Shown: positions 10,381-20,364 of the stretch, one piece after another
How positions within the stretch are numbered: the first letter of the stretch is position 1
How the letters are laid out: each line of letters starts with the position of its first letter
Assembly (NCBI RefSeq): GCF_016599715.1
Contig: NZ_CP067019.1
Location: 1,488,001 to 1,552,000, forward strand
Length of the DNA: 64,000 bases
DNA from: Acinetobacter sp. CS-2
GTDB taxonomy: Bacteria; Pseudomonadota; Gammaproteobacteria; Pseudomonadales; Moraxellaceae
Direction: 5' to 3'
Position numbers and translations under genes: made by a program
Notes under the pieces: model-generated
What the model was told of the DNA's origin: nothing
The model's database searches: none
What the model saw: only the letters and a program-made list of their open reading frames with translations

Positions 10381-11253
10381 TTACTCAAGTGTAATTTTAT
10401 TCCAAGATTCGTACATTTTCACAGCACTAGAAAAGTCACTGTCTTTTTCTGTTAAATTACTGGCTGCCTGAATCAGACTTTGAGTCAAGGCAATCACCGG
10501 TGCTGACAGTTTGGCATCACGAACCAGATCAAGTGCAATTCCGGTATCTTTTGCCAATAATGGCAGAGCAAAAGTCAGCGGGAAGGCACGATTTAAAATA
10601 CGTTGTGGTAACACCATTTCCGTTACGCCACTTTTACCGCTTGACGCATTAATGCAGTCTAAAGCTTCATGCAGATTTACCCCATGCGCTTTTAAGGTGG
10701 TGAAACCTTCAGCCACTGAGCAGAGATTGACGGCTAATAGCATATTGTTCACTGCTTTGACTGCGAAACCTGCACCTGATTCACCGACATGTTTAATCAG
10801 TTTCCCGAAAGCCTGAATAGCGGGTAGGGATTTTTCAAAAGCAGCAGCTTCACCACCAATCATTACGGTTAATGTGCCATTTTCCGCACCAATAGTTTGC
10901 CCGCTCACCGGTGCATCCAGAAAATCCACATTCGATATTTTTAATTGTTGGCTGAGCTTTTTTGCCGATTCGGGAACACCACTGGTGCAATCGACCCATA
11001 CCGCACCCGATTTAATCTGAACCGTTGCAATAAGATCTTCAACTTCCTTGCTCGTTGGCAGGCAAGAAAAAATGATATCGGCCTGAACCGCTTGCTCAAG
11101 TTCTACAGCTTGGGTGCCATATTCAGTTGCATGCTGTTTGGCTTTTTCGAAATTACGGTTCCATACATAGACCGTATCAAAATGTTGAGGTAAATGTGCT
11201 GCCATACGGTAACCCATTGCGCCTAAGCCGATAAATGCAACTGACTGAATCAT
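10381..11253 (-). CDS. NAD(P)-dependent 3-hydroxyisobutyrate dehydrogenase-like enzyme
   Basis: A 290-residue member of the beta-hydroxyacid dehydrogenase family. The N-terminal Rossmann motif IGLGAMGYRMA (about 8-18), the substrate-binding DAPVSGQTIGAENGTLTVM (about 118-136), and the catalytic-lysine region GFAVKAVNNMLL (about 168) are all present. The exact substrate (3-hydroxyisobutyrate, tartronate semialdehyde or a related acid) cannot be assigned. It begins 10 bases after the upstream hydrolase gene with an AAAGGAAAC ribosome site, so the two form an operon. Confidence 0.85.
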   Translation of the reverse strand: MIQSVAFIGLGAMGYRMAAHLPQHFDTVYVWNRNFEKAKQHATEYGTQAVELEQAVQADIIFSCLPTSKEVEDLIATVQIKSGAVWVDCTSGVPESAKKLSQQLKISNVDFLDAPVSGQTIGAENGTLTVMIGGEAAAFEKSLPAIQAFGKLIKHVGESGAGFAVKAVNNMLLAVNLCSVAEGFTTLKAHGVNLHEALDCINASSGKSGVTEMVLPQRILNRAFPLTFALPLLAKDTGIALDLVRDAKLSAPVIALTQSLIQAASNLTEKDSDFSSAVKMYESWNKITLE

Positions 11254-11263
11254 GATGTTTCCT

Positions 11264-12373
11264 TTATATTTTGCTCGATCTCTGTTTTAGCCAGGTGGTC
11301 ATGAAAGGCCAGAACTCGTTGGCACTGGACTGGCTAGACATGAGTCCCAAATGACCACCCGGGATAAGAGTAAACGTGACATCCTGACTATTTGTCAATT
11401 CAATTAAAGGTTTAACGGCCTCTTTGGAAACAATCCGATCGCTACGACCCGCGCCTACCAGTAAAGAGCAGGCTATATGTTTTAATTCGATATGCTTATC
11501 CTGTAATCTGATAACACCGTTTTTGAGCGGATTTTGTAGCCAGACATTAAAAATCATGTCCTGATTGATACCGCCTGGATAGTCAATCATCTGGTTCAGG
11601 AAATTACCCATGGTGGCGTGTTCATATAAGGCTTGCAGGTTATCGAGGTTTGCTAGAAGCTGTTTCTGGCTTTGTATCCATCCCACAGGATCAATCATTT
11701 TAAAACCGAGTGAATTTAGTATGCCTGGGCTATGAATCAGATGCTTGGGTACAGTTCCTGAGTAAATCTTGTTTTGTAGGACCTTGTTTTTGGCAATCAG
11801 TTGATTGGCCTTTTGAAAAAGTTTGCCGGTACGGCCTGATGCATGACTGTCCACCGGACTGCCTAATACAATTAAATTTTTAACATGGTTTGGTTTTTGC
11901 AATGCGCAATACAACATGACAAATACACCGGCCATACTCCAGCCATGCAGTGAAATTTCATCACTATGCGAGTGAGTTCGGATCTGGTCTATACAATGCG
12001 GAATGGCATCATCAATAAATGACATGAAATTGAGGAAACGATCTCGATAGCTATATCGACCCCATTCGATTAAATAGACATCAAAGCCACTATGTTGAAA
12101 GTGTTTTACCAATGAACGGTAGGGATACAGGTCGTAAATGGCCATGTTGATTGCAAGGGGAGCAACAAAAACCAGGGGTTCTTTATATTGCTTATCTGCT
12201 GAGGCGTAATAGCGCACTCGGGTCTGTTTGTACTCTGCAATGACTTCATAGGGAGTGGCTTGCGATAAAACCAGTGATTTTGAGTTAAATAAAGTCTTTG
12301 ACAGGTTTTTGAGTTTGCTTTTATGTTTGGCAATTTTATTTTTAACTTGAATCATTGCTGGGGATGCTGACAT
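11264..12373 (-). CDS. alpha/beta hydrolase, PHA synthase-like
   Basis: A 369-residue cytoplasmic alpha/beta-hydrolase. It has the PHA-synthase-like features PLVFVAPLAINMAIYDLYPYRSL, DVYLIEWGR, nucleophile elbow GWSMAG near residue 145 with serine, a later aspartate in GAGRSDRIV and a late histidine in PGGHLGLM. Class III PHA synthases use cysteine at the elbow, so this protein is more likely an esterase or depolymerase-like hydrolase than a polymerising synthase; that is inference. It is co-transcribed with the downstream dehydrogenase gene. Divergent metZ lies on the other side. Confidence 0.8.
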   Translation of the reverse strand: MSASPAMIQVKNKIAKHKSKLKNLSKTLFNSKSLVLSQATPYEVIAEYKQTRVRYYASADKQYKEPLVFVAPLAINMAIYDLYPYRSLVKHFQHSGFDVYLIEWGRYSYRDRFLNFMSFIDDAIPHCIDQIRTHSHSDEISLHGWSMAGVFVMLYCALQKPNHVKNLIVLGSPVDSHASGRTGKLFQKANQLIAKNKVLQNKIYSGTVPKHLIHSPGILNSLGFKMIDPVGWIQSQKQLLANLDNLQALYEHATMGNFLNQMIDYPGGINQDMIFNVWLQNPLKNGVIRLQDKHIELKHIACSLLVGAGRSDRIVSKEAVKPLIELTNSQDVTFTLIPGGHLGLMSSQSSANEFWPFMTTWLKQRSSKI

Positions 12374-12490
12374 ATGGGGGATTGATCGAAGTGTAGGCGA
12401 TATTTATGCATTATACCTTGACCTTAAATGCCATAGACGCTCAAAATGTTGGCAATTATTAGCAATACAGTCCAGGACTGGGTAATACAA

Positions 12491-13678
12491 ATGAGCCAAC
12501 AAGACGACATTGAATACCAATTAGATACCTTAGCCATTCGTACAGGTCATACACGCAGTTTTGAAGGCGAGCATGGTGAGCCAATTTTTCTCACTTCATC
12601 ATTCGTCTATGAAAATGCAGCAGAAGCCGCAGCTAAGTTTTCTGGTCAGGAACCTGGTAACATTTATTCGCGCTTTACCAACCCGACAGTTGCGATGTTT
12701 GAAAAGCGCCTTGCCGCATTAGATGGTGCGGAACGTGCTGTTGCAACCAGTACTGGCATGGCAGCCATCATGGCTGTGGCTATGTCTTATTTGAAACTGG
12801 GCGATCACGTCATCTGTTCACGTGCGGTGTTTGGTTCAACGGTTTCTCTTTTTGAAAAATACGTGGCTAAATTTGGTATAGCAGTCGATTTTGTTGATTT
12901 AACCGATCTTGATGCGTGGAAAAATGCAATCAAGCCTGAAACCAAATTACTGTTTGTTGAATCTCCGTCCAATCCACTGGCTGAAATTGCCGATATTCAG
13001 GCCTTGGCGGATCTGGCTCATGCCAATGGTGCATTACTGGCGATTGATAACAGCTTCTGTACGCCGGCATTGCAACAGCCAATTAAATTAGGGGCTGACC
13101 TGGTTGTCTATTCAGCAACCAAATATCTGGATGGTCAAGGTCGCGCATTAGGTGGTGCTGTGGTAGGTAATCACAAATTGCTTGAAGAAGTATTTGGTTA
13201 TGTTCGCACCACTGGCCCGTCAATGAGCCCATTTAATGCCTGGGTTTTTTTGAAAGGTCTGGAAACTCTGCGTTTACGTATGCGTGAACATTCAGCAAAT
13301 GCACAAAAACTGGCTGAATTCTTAAATCAGCACGACAAAGTAGAAAAAGTATATTACGCTGGTTTGCCTTCACATATCGGTCATGAGCTTGCAGCTAAAC
13401 AGCAAAGCGGTTTTGGTGGTATTGTGTCCTTTGAAGTCAAAGGTGGGCGTGAAGGGGCTTGGAAAGTTATCGACAATACCCAGTTTATTTCCATTACCGG
13501 TAACCTGGGCGATGTGAAATCAACTATTACTCATCCAGCAACCACTACTCACGGTAAGCTTTCACCAGAAGCCAAAGAAGCTGCAGGGATTCGTGAAGGA
13601 TTAATCCGTGTATCTGTTGGTTTGGAAGATATTGATGATATTATTCGCGACATTAGTCGTGGTTTAGATTTAATTTAA
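12491..13678 (+). CDS. metZ: O-succinylhomoserine sulfhydrylase
   Basis: MetZ makes homocysteine from O-succinylhomoserine and sulfide, using PLP, in methionine synthesis. The 395-residue protein belongs to the Cys/Met metabolism PLP family. It has QEPGNIYSRFTNPTV, TGMAAIMAV, the PLP-phosphate region and YSATKYLDGQGR with the Schiff-base lysine, then SLGDVKSTITHPATTTH-like residues near the end. The ATG at 12491 is preferred over one 45 bases upstream, because the family N-terminus YQLDTLAIRTG follows closely. Confidence 0.92.
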   Translation: MSQQDDIEYQLDTLAIRTGHTRSFEGEHGEPIFLTSSFVYENAAEAAAKFSGQEPGNIYSRFTNPTVAMFEKRLAALDGAERAVATSTGMAAIMAVAMSYLKLGDHVICSRAVFGSTVSLFEKYVAKFGIAVDFVDLTDLDAWKNAIKPETKLLFVESPSNPLAEIADIQALADLAHANGALLAIDNSFCTPALQQPIKLGADLVVYSATKYLDGQGRALGGAVVGNHKLLEEVFGYVRTTGPSMSPFNAWVFLKGLETLRLRMREHSANAQKLAEFLNQHDKVEKVYYAGLPSHIGHELAAKQQSGFGGIVSFEVKGGREGAWKVIDNTQFISITGNLGDVKSTITHPATTTHGKLSPEAKEAAGIREGLIRVSVGLEDIDDIIRDISRGLDLI

Positions 13679-13718
13679 TTTTTTATCTTATTTTTAAGTT
13701 TTGTGTTCGGAGTATTTT

Positions 13719-14048
13719 ATGAACATTAACATGTTGATGCAGCAAGCACAGCGTATGCAAAAAGATATGGAAGCCAATGTTAAAAAGGCCAAAGAACAGC
13801 TTGCGCAAACTGAAGTTCATGCTGAAGCAGGCGGCGGTCTGGTTAAAGTCACCATGACTTGCCGTAACGTGGTAAAACGTATCGAAATCAGCCCTGAATT
13901 GCTGCAAGATGATGCTGACATGATTGAAGATTTAATCGCGGCTGCAATGAATGATGCTGCACGTCAGGCTGAAGCGATTTCTGAGGAAAAAATGAAAGCG
14001 GCAAATTCTGGTATGGGCTTGCCACCAGGTCTTTCAGGTTTATTCTAA
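13719..14048 (+). CDS. ybaB: nucleoid-associated protein YbaB/EbfC
   Basis: A small DNA-binding protein of the YbaB/EbfC family, 109 residues. It opens [18 protein letters not shown], carries the conserved GLVKVTMTC beta strand and ends with a glycine-rich [11 protein letters not shown] tail, all typical. The ATG at 13719 with GGAG 8 bases upstream is the start. recR follows after 12 bases, the conserved ybaB-recR pairing. Confidence 0.93.
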   Translation: MNINMLMQQAQRMQKDMEANVKKAKEQLAQTEVHAEAGGGLVKVTMTCRNVVKRIEISPELLQDDADMIEDLIAAAMNDAARQAEAISEEKMKAANSGMGLPPGLSGLF

Positions 14049-14060
14049 GGAATACGTCCA

Positions 14061-14657
14061 GTGTTTAGTGATCGATTTGATCAACTGGTTCAAGCCTTAC
14101 GGATTTTGCCAAGTGTTGGGCCGAAATCGGCTCAGCGCATGGCATTACACCTGATCATGAAAAACAGGGAAGGTGCAGTCGGGCTGGCACATGCTTTAAA
14201 TGAAGCAGCTACCTATATTCAGGAATGTAGCGTTTGTCATTCGCTCACTGAAAATGAAGTCTGCGATATCTGTCTTTCGCATGAACGTGATGATCAGCTG
14301 CTCTGTGTGGTGGAATCACCAGCAGATGTGATGGCGATTGAACAAAGTGGCAGTTTTCGGGGTAAATACCATGTGCTGGGTGGACATTTGTCTCCACTGG
14401 ACGGAATTGGGCCGGAAGAAATCGGGATTCCCTATCTGATTCAGCGCCTGAGTCAGGGCACGGTTTCAGAAGTTATATTGGCAACCAATGCTACTGTAGA
14501 AGGTCAGGCGACAGCACATTATCTGGTTGAAGCAACCAAGCATTTACCGATTCAAATGACTCGGATTGCTCAAGGTGTTCCTCAAGGGGGAGAACTTGAA
14601 TATGTGGATAGTCATACTTTAAGTCAGGCGGTGCATAATCGTATGCGTATGAAATAA
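14061..14657 (+). CDS. recR: recombination protein RecR
   Basis: RecR works with RecF and RecO to load RecA at gaps. The 198-residue protein has an N-terminal helix-hairpin-helix (LPSVGPKSAQRMALHL, about 17-32), a four-cysteine zinc finger (CSVC...CDIC, about 57-74), and a Toprim domain with VVESPADVMAIE and GGHLSPLDGIGPEEI. It starts with GTG, 12 bases after ybaB, with TAAGGA upstream. Confidence 0.96.
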   Translation: MFSDRFDQLVQALRILPSVGPKSAQRMALHLIMKNREGAVGLAHALNEAATYIQECSVCHSLTENEVCDICLSHERDDQLLCVVESPADVMAIEQSGSFRGKYHVLGGHLSPLDGIGPEEIGIPYLIQRLSQGTVSEVILATNATVEGQATAHYLVEATKHLPIQMTRIAQGVPQGGELEYVDSHTLSQAVHNRMRMK

Positions 14658-14883
14658 GTACCCAGGTGCTTATTTCATTATTTTTGACAAGAATAAGAAC
14701 TGGGTGGCATTTACGAGAAAAATAGTCTTAAACTTATACAAAAAAAATATAAAAAAATGTTGATTTTTTATTTAAATATTAAAATATGGTGAATATATAC
14801 GCTAGATGTAGATTTTGTTATATCTAAATGTTATATATCGGTTAATATACTTTTCAAGAGAATCTGCTTTTAGACTCGGTAAT

Positions 14884-16026
14884 ATGTTTCAGTTCATTCA
14901 TCAACAAAAAGATTTAGAAGATATTCTGCACTTGATGGGGCAGACATCCATTTATGGATTGGATACCGAATTCATCAAGGTGGATACTCTTTGGCCTAAA
15001 CTCGGTGTATTTCAAATTAATGTTGCGGATCGGGTTTTTTTACTTGATGGCACAAGTTTAGACCTGTCGGCATTCTGGAAAAAATTGTTTCAGGCCCAGC
15101 AGAATATTTTCCATGCCTGCAGTGAAGATATTGATTTAATTTATCATTACTCACAGCAAAAAAGCCTAAGCAATGTTTTTGATACCCAGATTGGCATGTC
15201 TTTTTTAGGTCATGGGCTACAGGTAAGCTATCAAAATGCGTTAAAGCACATGCTGGATGTGGACATTGATAAAGACCAGACCCGATCTGACTGGTTGGCG
15301 CGTCCGTTAAGCTCTGAGCAACTCACCTATGCGGCGAATGACGTACTATATCTGATGAATCTATCGAATAAGATCCAGCAGGAATTAGGCGATAAGCACT
15401 TACTGGATTTTGCCCTGGAAGATTGCCGTCATCTGACCCATGAAATTGGTCAGGAAACACCTCTAGAGTTGCTTTATCACGATATTGGAAACTACCGGCA
15501 TTCACGCCGTCAATTGATGCAGTTGCAACAACTGGCTGTGTGGCGCGAACAGATGGTCAAAGCCTTGAATTATCCTCGCAGCTTTATTCTGAAAAATTCC
15601 ACCCTGATTGATCTGGTGGAAAAAAATCCGCGTAATCATTTCCAGTTGTCTAGTATTAAAGATATTCGTCAAAATATTGTGCGTGAGTATGGTAAAACCA
15701 TTCTGGACCTACTTAAGTTTTTGCCTGAACAGGCAGAATGGCCACTGCGTATGGCACGTCCAATTCGTCACTCATCCAAAGAAATTGGTGAAAGAGTGGA
15801 GAATGTCATTCAGGCCGTGGTGCAGGAAACTACGGTACCTAAAGAAGTATTGATGCGTAAAAAATGGCTCAATGCACTATATCAGCATGTGGTATTTCAT
15901 AATGATGAACAGGATTTGCCCGCTTATCTGCTTGGTTGGCGCTATGATGTTCTGACCAAGCCACTGATTGATGTGTTACATGCAGATGAAAGTTATCTGT
16001 CTACGCAAATGAAAGTGATGGATTAA
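14884..16026 (+). CDS. rnd: ribonuclease D
   Basis: RNase D is a 3'-5' exonuclease that trims tRNA precursors. The 380-residue protein has the DEDD exonuclease motifs: GLDTEFIKVDT near residue 25, ACSEDIDLI near 80, and YAANDVLYL near 150 with tyrosine and aspartate, followed by HRDC domains in the C-terminal half. The ATG at 14884 is chosen because the family start FQFIHQQKDLE follows; a longer frame begins 69 bases upstream with atypical residues. Confidence 0.93.
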   Translation: MFQFIHQQKDLEDILHLMGQTSIYGLDTEFIKVDTLWPKLGVFQINVADRVFLLDGTSLDLSAFWKKLFQAQQNIFHACSEDIDLIYHYSQQKSLSNVFDTQIGMSFLGHGLQVSYQNALKHMLDVDIDKDQTRSDWLARPLSSEQLTYAANDVLYLMNLSNKIQQELGDKHLLDFALEDCRHLTHEIGQETPLELLYHDIGNYRHSRRQLMQLQQLAVWREQMVKALNYPRSFILKNSTLIDLVEKNPRNHFQLSSIKDIRQNIVREYGKTILDLLKFLPEQAEWPLRMARPIRHSSKEIGERVENVIQAVVQETTVPKEVLMRKKWLNALYQHVVFHNDEQDLPAYLLGWRYDVLTKPLIDVLHADESYLSTQMKVMD

Positions 16027-16155
16027 TTTTTAACCATTTTGTTCAAAGAATTAACATTTACACACAATCACGACTGATGCGTTAATAATCACTAATGTAT
16101 CGGTCTTTTTTTTAATGTATGCTTTGTGCTGAGTTTTATGAGTCCTGTTTCAACT

Positions 16156-16464
16156 ATGCACTGTTCAATTTTTAAATCTAGCAAAAAAGACGAAATGTAT
16201 CTTTACATCGCCCGTTCAGAAACTTCTGAGAATGAAGCTGAGGCAGTAAATCCGCTGGAAATCTTGCCAGAAGCGATGCGTGTTGCATTTGGTCGTGCAA
16301 CTTTTGTTATGGATTTGGAGTTAACCGAAAGCCGTAAACTGGCGCGTGTCAATGTATTACATGTGATTGACTCTATTGAAACCAAAGGTTTCTTTATTCA
16401 AGTCCCTCCAGAAGGATTAATCAATCCGAATGCGGTTGCACCCGAAGGGCTGCGTGGCGCTTAA
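16156..16464 (+). CDS. YcgL domain protein
   Basis: A 102-residue small protein of the YcgL family (function unknown; homologues are widespread in gamma-proteobacteria). [19 protein letters not shown] at the start and [10 protein letters not shown] near residue 85 are the family signatures. The ATG at 16156 fits the family N-terminus; an alternative ATG lies 18 bases upstream. It often follows rnd in this order of bacteria, as here. Confidence 0.88.
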   Translation: MHCSIFKSSKKDEMYLYIARSETSENEAEAVNPLEILPEAMRVAFGRATFVMDLELTESRKLARVNVLHVIDSIETKGFFIQVPPEGLINPNAVAPEGLRGA

Positions 16465-16486
16465 AGGCTAATCAGGAGTTGTAACG

Positions 16487-16870
16487 ATGAATAGTTTTTT
16501 TTCACTACTAGATTCAATTCCTGAAGATAGCATTGCCGTCACGGTATATCTGCTAGGAAGCGTGATTATTCTTTGGGCCTGGTATGTTATTGCAAAACGT
16601 TTGCCTAAGCCGCTAGGTGGAATGACATGGCTCATCGGCTTTGCCATTTTACTAACGCCGACAGTTTCTGAAGGAAATAATGCTGCTATCGCTCCGGCTT
16701 TTTTTGGACTGCTATTTGGTCTTTTAACCAAAGAAAAAGCTTTGGTCTGGACCAATGCTTCTCTCATTCTCTTTGTGATCGGGCTTGGCCTGATCATTGG
16801 CGCTTTATGGTCAAAATATATGGCCAACAAAGCAAAGTTTGTCGCAAACAACAATAGTTCACCACTTTAA
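16487..16870 (+). CDS. four-helix inner membrane protein, unknown function
   Basis: A 127-residue hydrophobic protein with about four membrane helices (roughly 19-37, 46-60, 67-81, 91-110) and a polar C-terminus. I do not recognise a functional family. It starts 22 bases after the YcgL gene with AGGAGT upstream and is followed 21 bases later by the MoxR gene, so it is probably part of that transcription unit. Confidence 0.7.
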   Translation: MNSFFSLLDSIPEDSIAVTVYLLGSVIILWAWYVIAKRLPKPLGGMTWLIGFAILLTPTVSEGNNAAIAPAFFGLLFGLLTKEKALVWTNASLILFVIGLGLIIGALWSKYMANKAKFVANNNSSPL

Positions 16871-16891
16871 ATAAAACAATAAGGTTAAATC

Positions 16892-17743
16892 ATGTCTGTG
16901 GATACTCAACAATTTCTTGGTACAGATCAGTACATTGCGACTGATAGTTTAAAACTTGCTGTCAAAGCGGCACGTAGCTTGCAAAAGCCGCTTTTGGTTA
17001 AAGGTGAGCCGGGCACAGGTAAAACCCTGCTTGCTGAACAAGTCGCAGAAAGCTTGGGACTGAAGCTACTCACCTGGCACATCAAGTCGACTACAAAAGC
17101 ACAGCAAGGTCTGTATGAATACGATGCTGTATCCCGTTTGCGTGATAGCCAGTTAGGTGATGACCGTGTTTATGACATTAAAAACTACATCAAGCCTGGA
17201 AAATTGTGGGAAGCGTTCACCAGTGAACAACGCTGTGTCTTGTTGATTGATGAAATTGATAAAGCAGACATTGAGTTTCCGAATGACTTATTGCATGAAC
17301 TCGACAAAATGTCATTTTTTGTTTATGAAACCGGGGAAACCATCACGGCGACACAGCGTCCAATCGTGATTATCACTTCAAATAATGAGAAAGAACTGCC
17401 AGATGCATTCTTGCGCCGCTGTTTCTTCCATTATATTGAATTCCCTGATGAAGCGACCATGCGTGAAATTATTGACGTGCATTTTCCGCAAGTGTCTGCA
17501 GCTTTGGTGAATGAAGCTTTACAAGTATTCTTCAAGCTTCGCCAGATTCCGGGCTTAAAAAAACCACCATCCACTTCAGAACTGATTGACTGGTTAAGCC
17601 TGCTGATGGCTGATGATATGCCTGAAGATATTTTACGCAAGCATGATAAATCCAAAGCGATTCCACCCTTGTATGGTGCCCTGATTAAAAACGAGCAAGA
17701 TGTCCAGTTGCTTGAACGTTTAGCCTTTATGTCGCGTCGCTAA
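16892..17743 (+). CDS. MoxR-family AAA+ ATPase
   Basis: A 283-residue AAA+ ATPase of the MoxR group, which acts as a chaperone for metalloenzyme or complex assembly. Walker A is GEPGTGKTLL (about 38-47), Walker B LLIDEIDKAD (about 115-124), sensor 1 IITSNNEKELPDAFLRRC (about 155-172). The gene pairs with the VWA gene 13 bases downstream, the standard MoxR-VWA (CoxE-like) module. The substrate complex is not visible in the neighbourhood. Confidence 0.92.
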   Translation: MSVDTQQFLGTDQYIATDSLKLAVKAARSLQKPLLVKGEPGTGKTLLAEQVAESLGLKLLTWHIKSTTKAQQGLYEYDAVSRLRDSQLGDDRVYDIKNYIKPGKLWEAFTSEQRCVLLIDEIDKADIEFPNDLLHELDKMSFFVYETGETITATQRPIVIITSNNEKELPDAFLRRCFFHYIEFPDEATMREIIDVHFPQVSAALVNEALQVFFKLRQIPGLKKPPSTSELIDWLSLLMADDMPEDILRKHDKSKAIPPLYGALIKNEQDVQLLERLAFMSRR

Positions 17744-17756
17744 GGGAGAAACACGC

Positions 17757-18944
17757 ATGTTTGTGCGATTGTTTTATACCTTACGCAAATACGGTGTGCC
17801 AGTATCAACCCGTGAACTGATTGATCTGAATGAAGCTGTAGCTTCAGGCTTGGTATTTGCCAATCAGGAAGAGTTCTATGGACTCGCAAAAACGATTATG
17901 GTTAAAGATGAGCGTTTCTTTGACAAGTTTGACCGAGCCATGAAAGATTACTTTGATGGCATCTCCACTTTTGATCTGGATGATTTGCTTAATCAGGTGC
18001 ATAAGTTACCAAAAGACTGGTTTGATCTGGAACTTCTGGAAAAGCATCTCACGCCTGAGCAGCGGGAAGAACTGAAAAAAGCCGGCTCACTGGAAGAGCT
18101 GATGAAGATGCTGGAAGAGCGTCTTCGTGAGCAGCATAAGAAGCATCAAGGCGGTAACAAGATGATTGGTACCGGTGGCACTTCACCCTTTGGGGCTTAT
18201 GGTGATCATCCTGAAGGTGTGCGTATTGGTGGACCGGGACGTAAACGTTCTGCGGTTAAGGTTTGGGAACAGCGTAAATACCAAAACCTGGATGATGAAC
18301 AGATTTTAGGTACACGGCAAATGCAAATAGCACTCCGCCGTTTACGCAAGTTTGCCCGTCAAGGCGCAGCTGAAGAGCTTGATATTAATGGAACGATTCG
18401 TGAAACCGCCAAGCAAGGTATTTTAGATGTACAGCTGGTTCCGGAACGTCGCAACCGTATTAAAGTGCTGATGTTGTTCGATGTTGGTGGGTCGATGGAC
18501 TCGTATATCGCTGAATGTGAAAAACTGTTCAGCGCGGCCAAAACCGAATTTAAAACTTTAGAATATTTTTATTTTCATAACTGTTTGTATGACTATGTCT
18601 GGAAAGACAATATCCGCCGTTCTAATACGCGCATGAATACCTGGGATTTATTCAATACTTATGGGCGCGACTATCGGGTAATTGTGGTAGGGGATGCCAG
18701 TATGGCACCTTATGAGCTGAACTCAGTGGGTGGTTCTGTTGAATATATGAATGATGAAGCAGGTAATGTCTGGTTACAGCGTTTACGTCAACATTTTGAA
18801 AAGACGGCCTGGCTTAATCCAGAACAAGACAGTTATTGGCATTACACCCATACCATTGGTCAGATCAAACAAATCTTTGAAGATCATATGTATCCCATGA
18901 CCTTAAAGGGTTTGGAAGACATGACAAAATATTTGGCTCGTTAA
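17757..18944 (+). CDS. VWA domain-containing CoxE-like protein
   Basis: A 395-residue cytoplasmic protein of the CoxE/VWA-containing family that partners the MoxR ATPase. The von Willebrand A domain occupies the C-terminal half; its metal-site motif is degenerate, LFDVGGSMDSY near residue 240 instead of DxSxS. An acidic coiled-coil stretch with LEELMKMLEERLREQHKKH sits at about 115-135. It is the last gene of the unit before trpB. Confidence 0.88.
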   Translation: MFVRLFYTLRKYGVPVSTRELIDLNEAVASGLVFANQEEFYGLAKTIMVKDERFFDKFDRAMKDYFDGISTFDLDDLLNQVHKLPKDWFDLELLEKHLTPEQREELKKAGSLEELMKMLEERLREQHKKHQGGNKMIGTGGTSPFGAYGDHPEGVRIGGPGRKRSAVKVWEQRKYQNLDDEQILGTRQMQIALRRLRKFARQGAAEELDINGTIRETAKQGILDVQLVPERRNRIKVLMLFDVGGSMDSYIAECEKLFSAAKTEFKTLEYFYFHNCLYDYVWKDNIRRSNTRMNTWDLFNTYGRDYRVIVVGDASMAPYELNSVGGSVEYMNDEAGNVWLQRLRQHFEKTAWLNPEQDSYWHYTHTIGQIKQIFEDHMYPMTLKGLEDMTKYLAR

Positions 18945-18989
18945 ACGTATTGAAATTAAATGCGTTCTTTTTAAATGAAGGAATTGAAA

Positions 18990-20198
18990 ATGGATCATCA
19001 AATTAATGGCATCCCATTACCCAATGAAGAAGGTTTCTTTGGACAATACGGTGGTCAGTTTATTCCACCTCATTTAAAAGAAGCGATGGATGAAATTAAT
19101 GTCGCGTATGAGCAAATTCGCCATACTGCAGAATTCCAGAATGAACTAGCCGATTTATTTGCCAACTATGTGGGTCGTCCAAGCCCGCTGTTTCATGCCA
19201 AGCGTTTGTCTGACCAATTGGGTGGAGCACAAATTTACCTGAAACGTGAAGATTTAAACCATACCGGTGCACATAAGATTAACCATTGCCTAGGCGAAGC
19301 TTTGCTTGCCAAGTACATGGGTAAGAAAAAAGTCATTGCTGAAACGGGTGCAGGCCAGCATGGTGTGGCACTTGCAACTGCATGTGCCTTAGTCGGTATT
19401 CCATGTGAAATTCATATGGGGCAAGTGGATATTGAAAAAGAACATCCGAACGTGGTGAAGATGAAGATCTTGGGTGCCAACCTGATTTCTGTTACCCGTG
19501 GTACGGCAACATTAAAAGATGCAGTAGACAGCGCGTTTGAAGAATATCTCAAAGATCCGAAAAACTTTATTTATGCGATTGGTTCAGTGGTTGGTCCACA
19601 TCCATTCCCGAAAATGGTGCGTGACTTTCAGGCAATTATTGGTGATGAAATTAAAGTTCAGACCAATGACCGTTTTGGTTCAAACCCGGATTATATCGTA
19701 GCTTGTGTTGGTGGTGGCTCGAATGCTATGGGTGCCTTTTCTGCATTTTTAAACGATGCCGATGTAAAACTAGTAGGTGTAGAACCTGCGGGCCATGGTT
19801 TAGATACTACGATGCACTCAGCTACCCTGACTTTGGGTAAACCAAGCCAACTTCACGGAATGGCATGTTATGTCCTTGAAGATGAACAAGGTGAGCCTTT
19901 GCCGGTACACTCGATTGCTTCAGGTCTGGATTATCCGGGCGTAGGTCCACAGCACAGCTTGTTGAAAGACTTGGGTCGTGTGGAATATACCACAGCAACA
20001 GACCAGGAATGTTTGGATGCTTTTATGACACTTTCACGTGTAGAGGGAATTGTTCCTGCACTTGAAAGTTCTCATGCAGTCGCCTGGGCTTTGCGTGAAG
20101 CGCCAAAAATGGCGAAAGATGTGAAAATTGTCGTGAATGTTTCGGGTCGTGGCGATAAAGACTCGGATTATGTGGCAGAAAAATTAGGTTTGAACTAA
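18990..20198 (+). CDS. trpB: tryptophan synthase beta chain
   Basis: TrpB condenses indole with serine, using PLP. The 402-residue protein has [16 protein letters not shown] at the start, [17 protein letters not shown] with the PLP lysine near residue 92, and [10 protein letters not shown], the phosphate-binding loop. It starts with the ATG at 18990, placed about 8 bases after AAGGA; an ATG 15 bases upstream overlaps that site. trpA is not adjacent here, so this may be transcribed alone or be a second copy. Confidence 0.95.
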   Translation: MDHQINGIPLPNEEGFFGQYGGQFIPPHLKEAMDEINVAYEQIRHTAEFQNELADLFANYVGRPSPLFHAKRLSDQLGGAQIYLKREDLNHTGAHKINHCLGEALLAKYMGKKKVIAETGAGQHGVALATACALVGIPCEIHMGQVDIEKEHPNVVKMKILGANLISVTRGTATLKDAVDSAFEEYLKDPKNFIYAIGSVVGPHPFPKMVRDFQAIIGDEIKVQTNDRFGSNPDYIVACVGGGSNAMGAFSAFLNDADVKLVGVEPAGHGLDTTMHSATLTLGKPSQLHGMACYVLEDEQGEPLPVHSIASGLDYPGVGPQHSLLKDLGRVEYTTATDQECLDAFMTLSRVEGIVPALESSHAVAWALREAPKMAKDVKIVVNVSGRGDKDSDYVAEKLGLN

Positions 20199-20313
20199 TT
20201 ATAAAATCTCCCTCTTACATCATATGTGCTCATTTTTTTAAAGAAAGAAGGTTTCTTTTTCCATCTTTATAAGAAGATAGCTAAAATCTCTCTTTATGAA
20301 AGGGAGCTTTAAA

Positions 20314-20356
20314 GCACATTAAAAAACCTCTCGAAATGAGAGGTTTTTTAATGTGC
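20314..20356. terminator. large bidirectional terminator between trpB and CBS gene
   Basis: A perfect 19-bp inverted repeat with a 5-base loop (arms GCACATTAAAAAACCTCTC and its complement, loop GAAAT). The inner part forms a standard terminator for both converging genes. Confidence 0.85.
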
Positions 20357-20364
20357 CTTGAATC

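Noticed and set aside
14660..14708. Imperfect hairpin after recR
   Set aside because: Arms pair with gaps and no T-tract follows; not convincing as a terminator.
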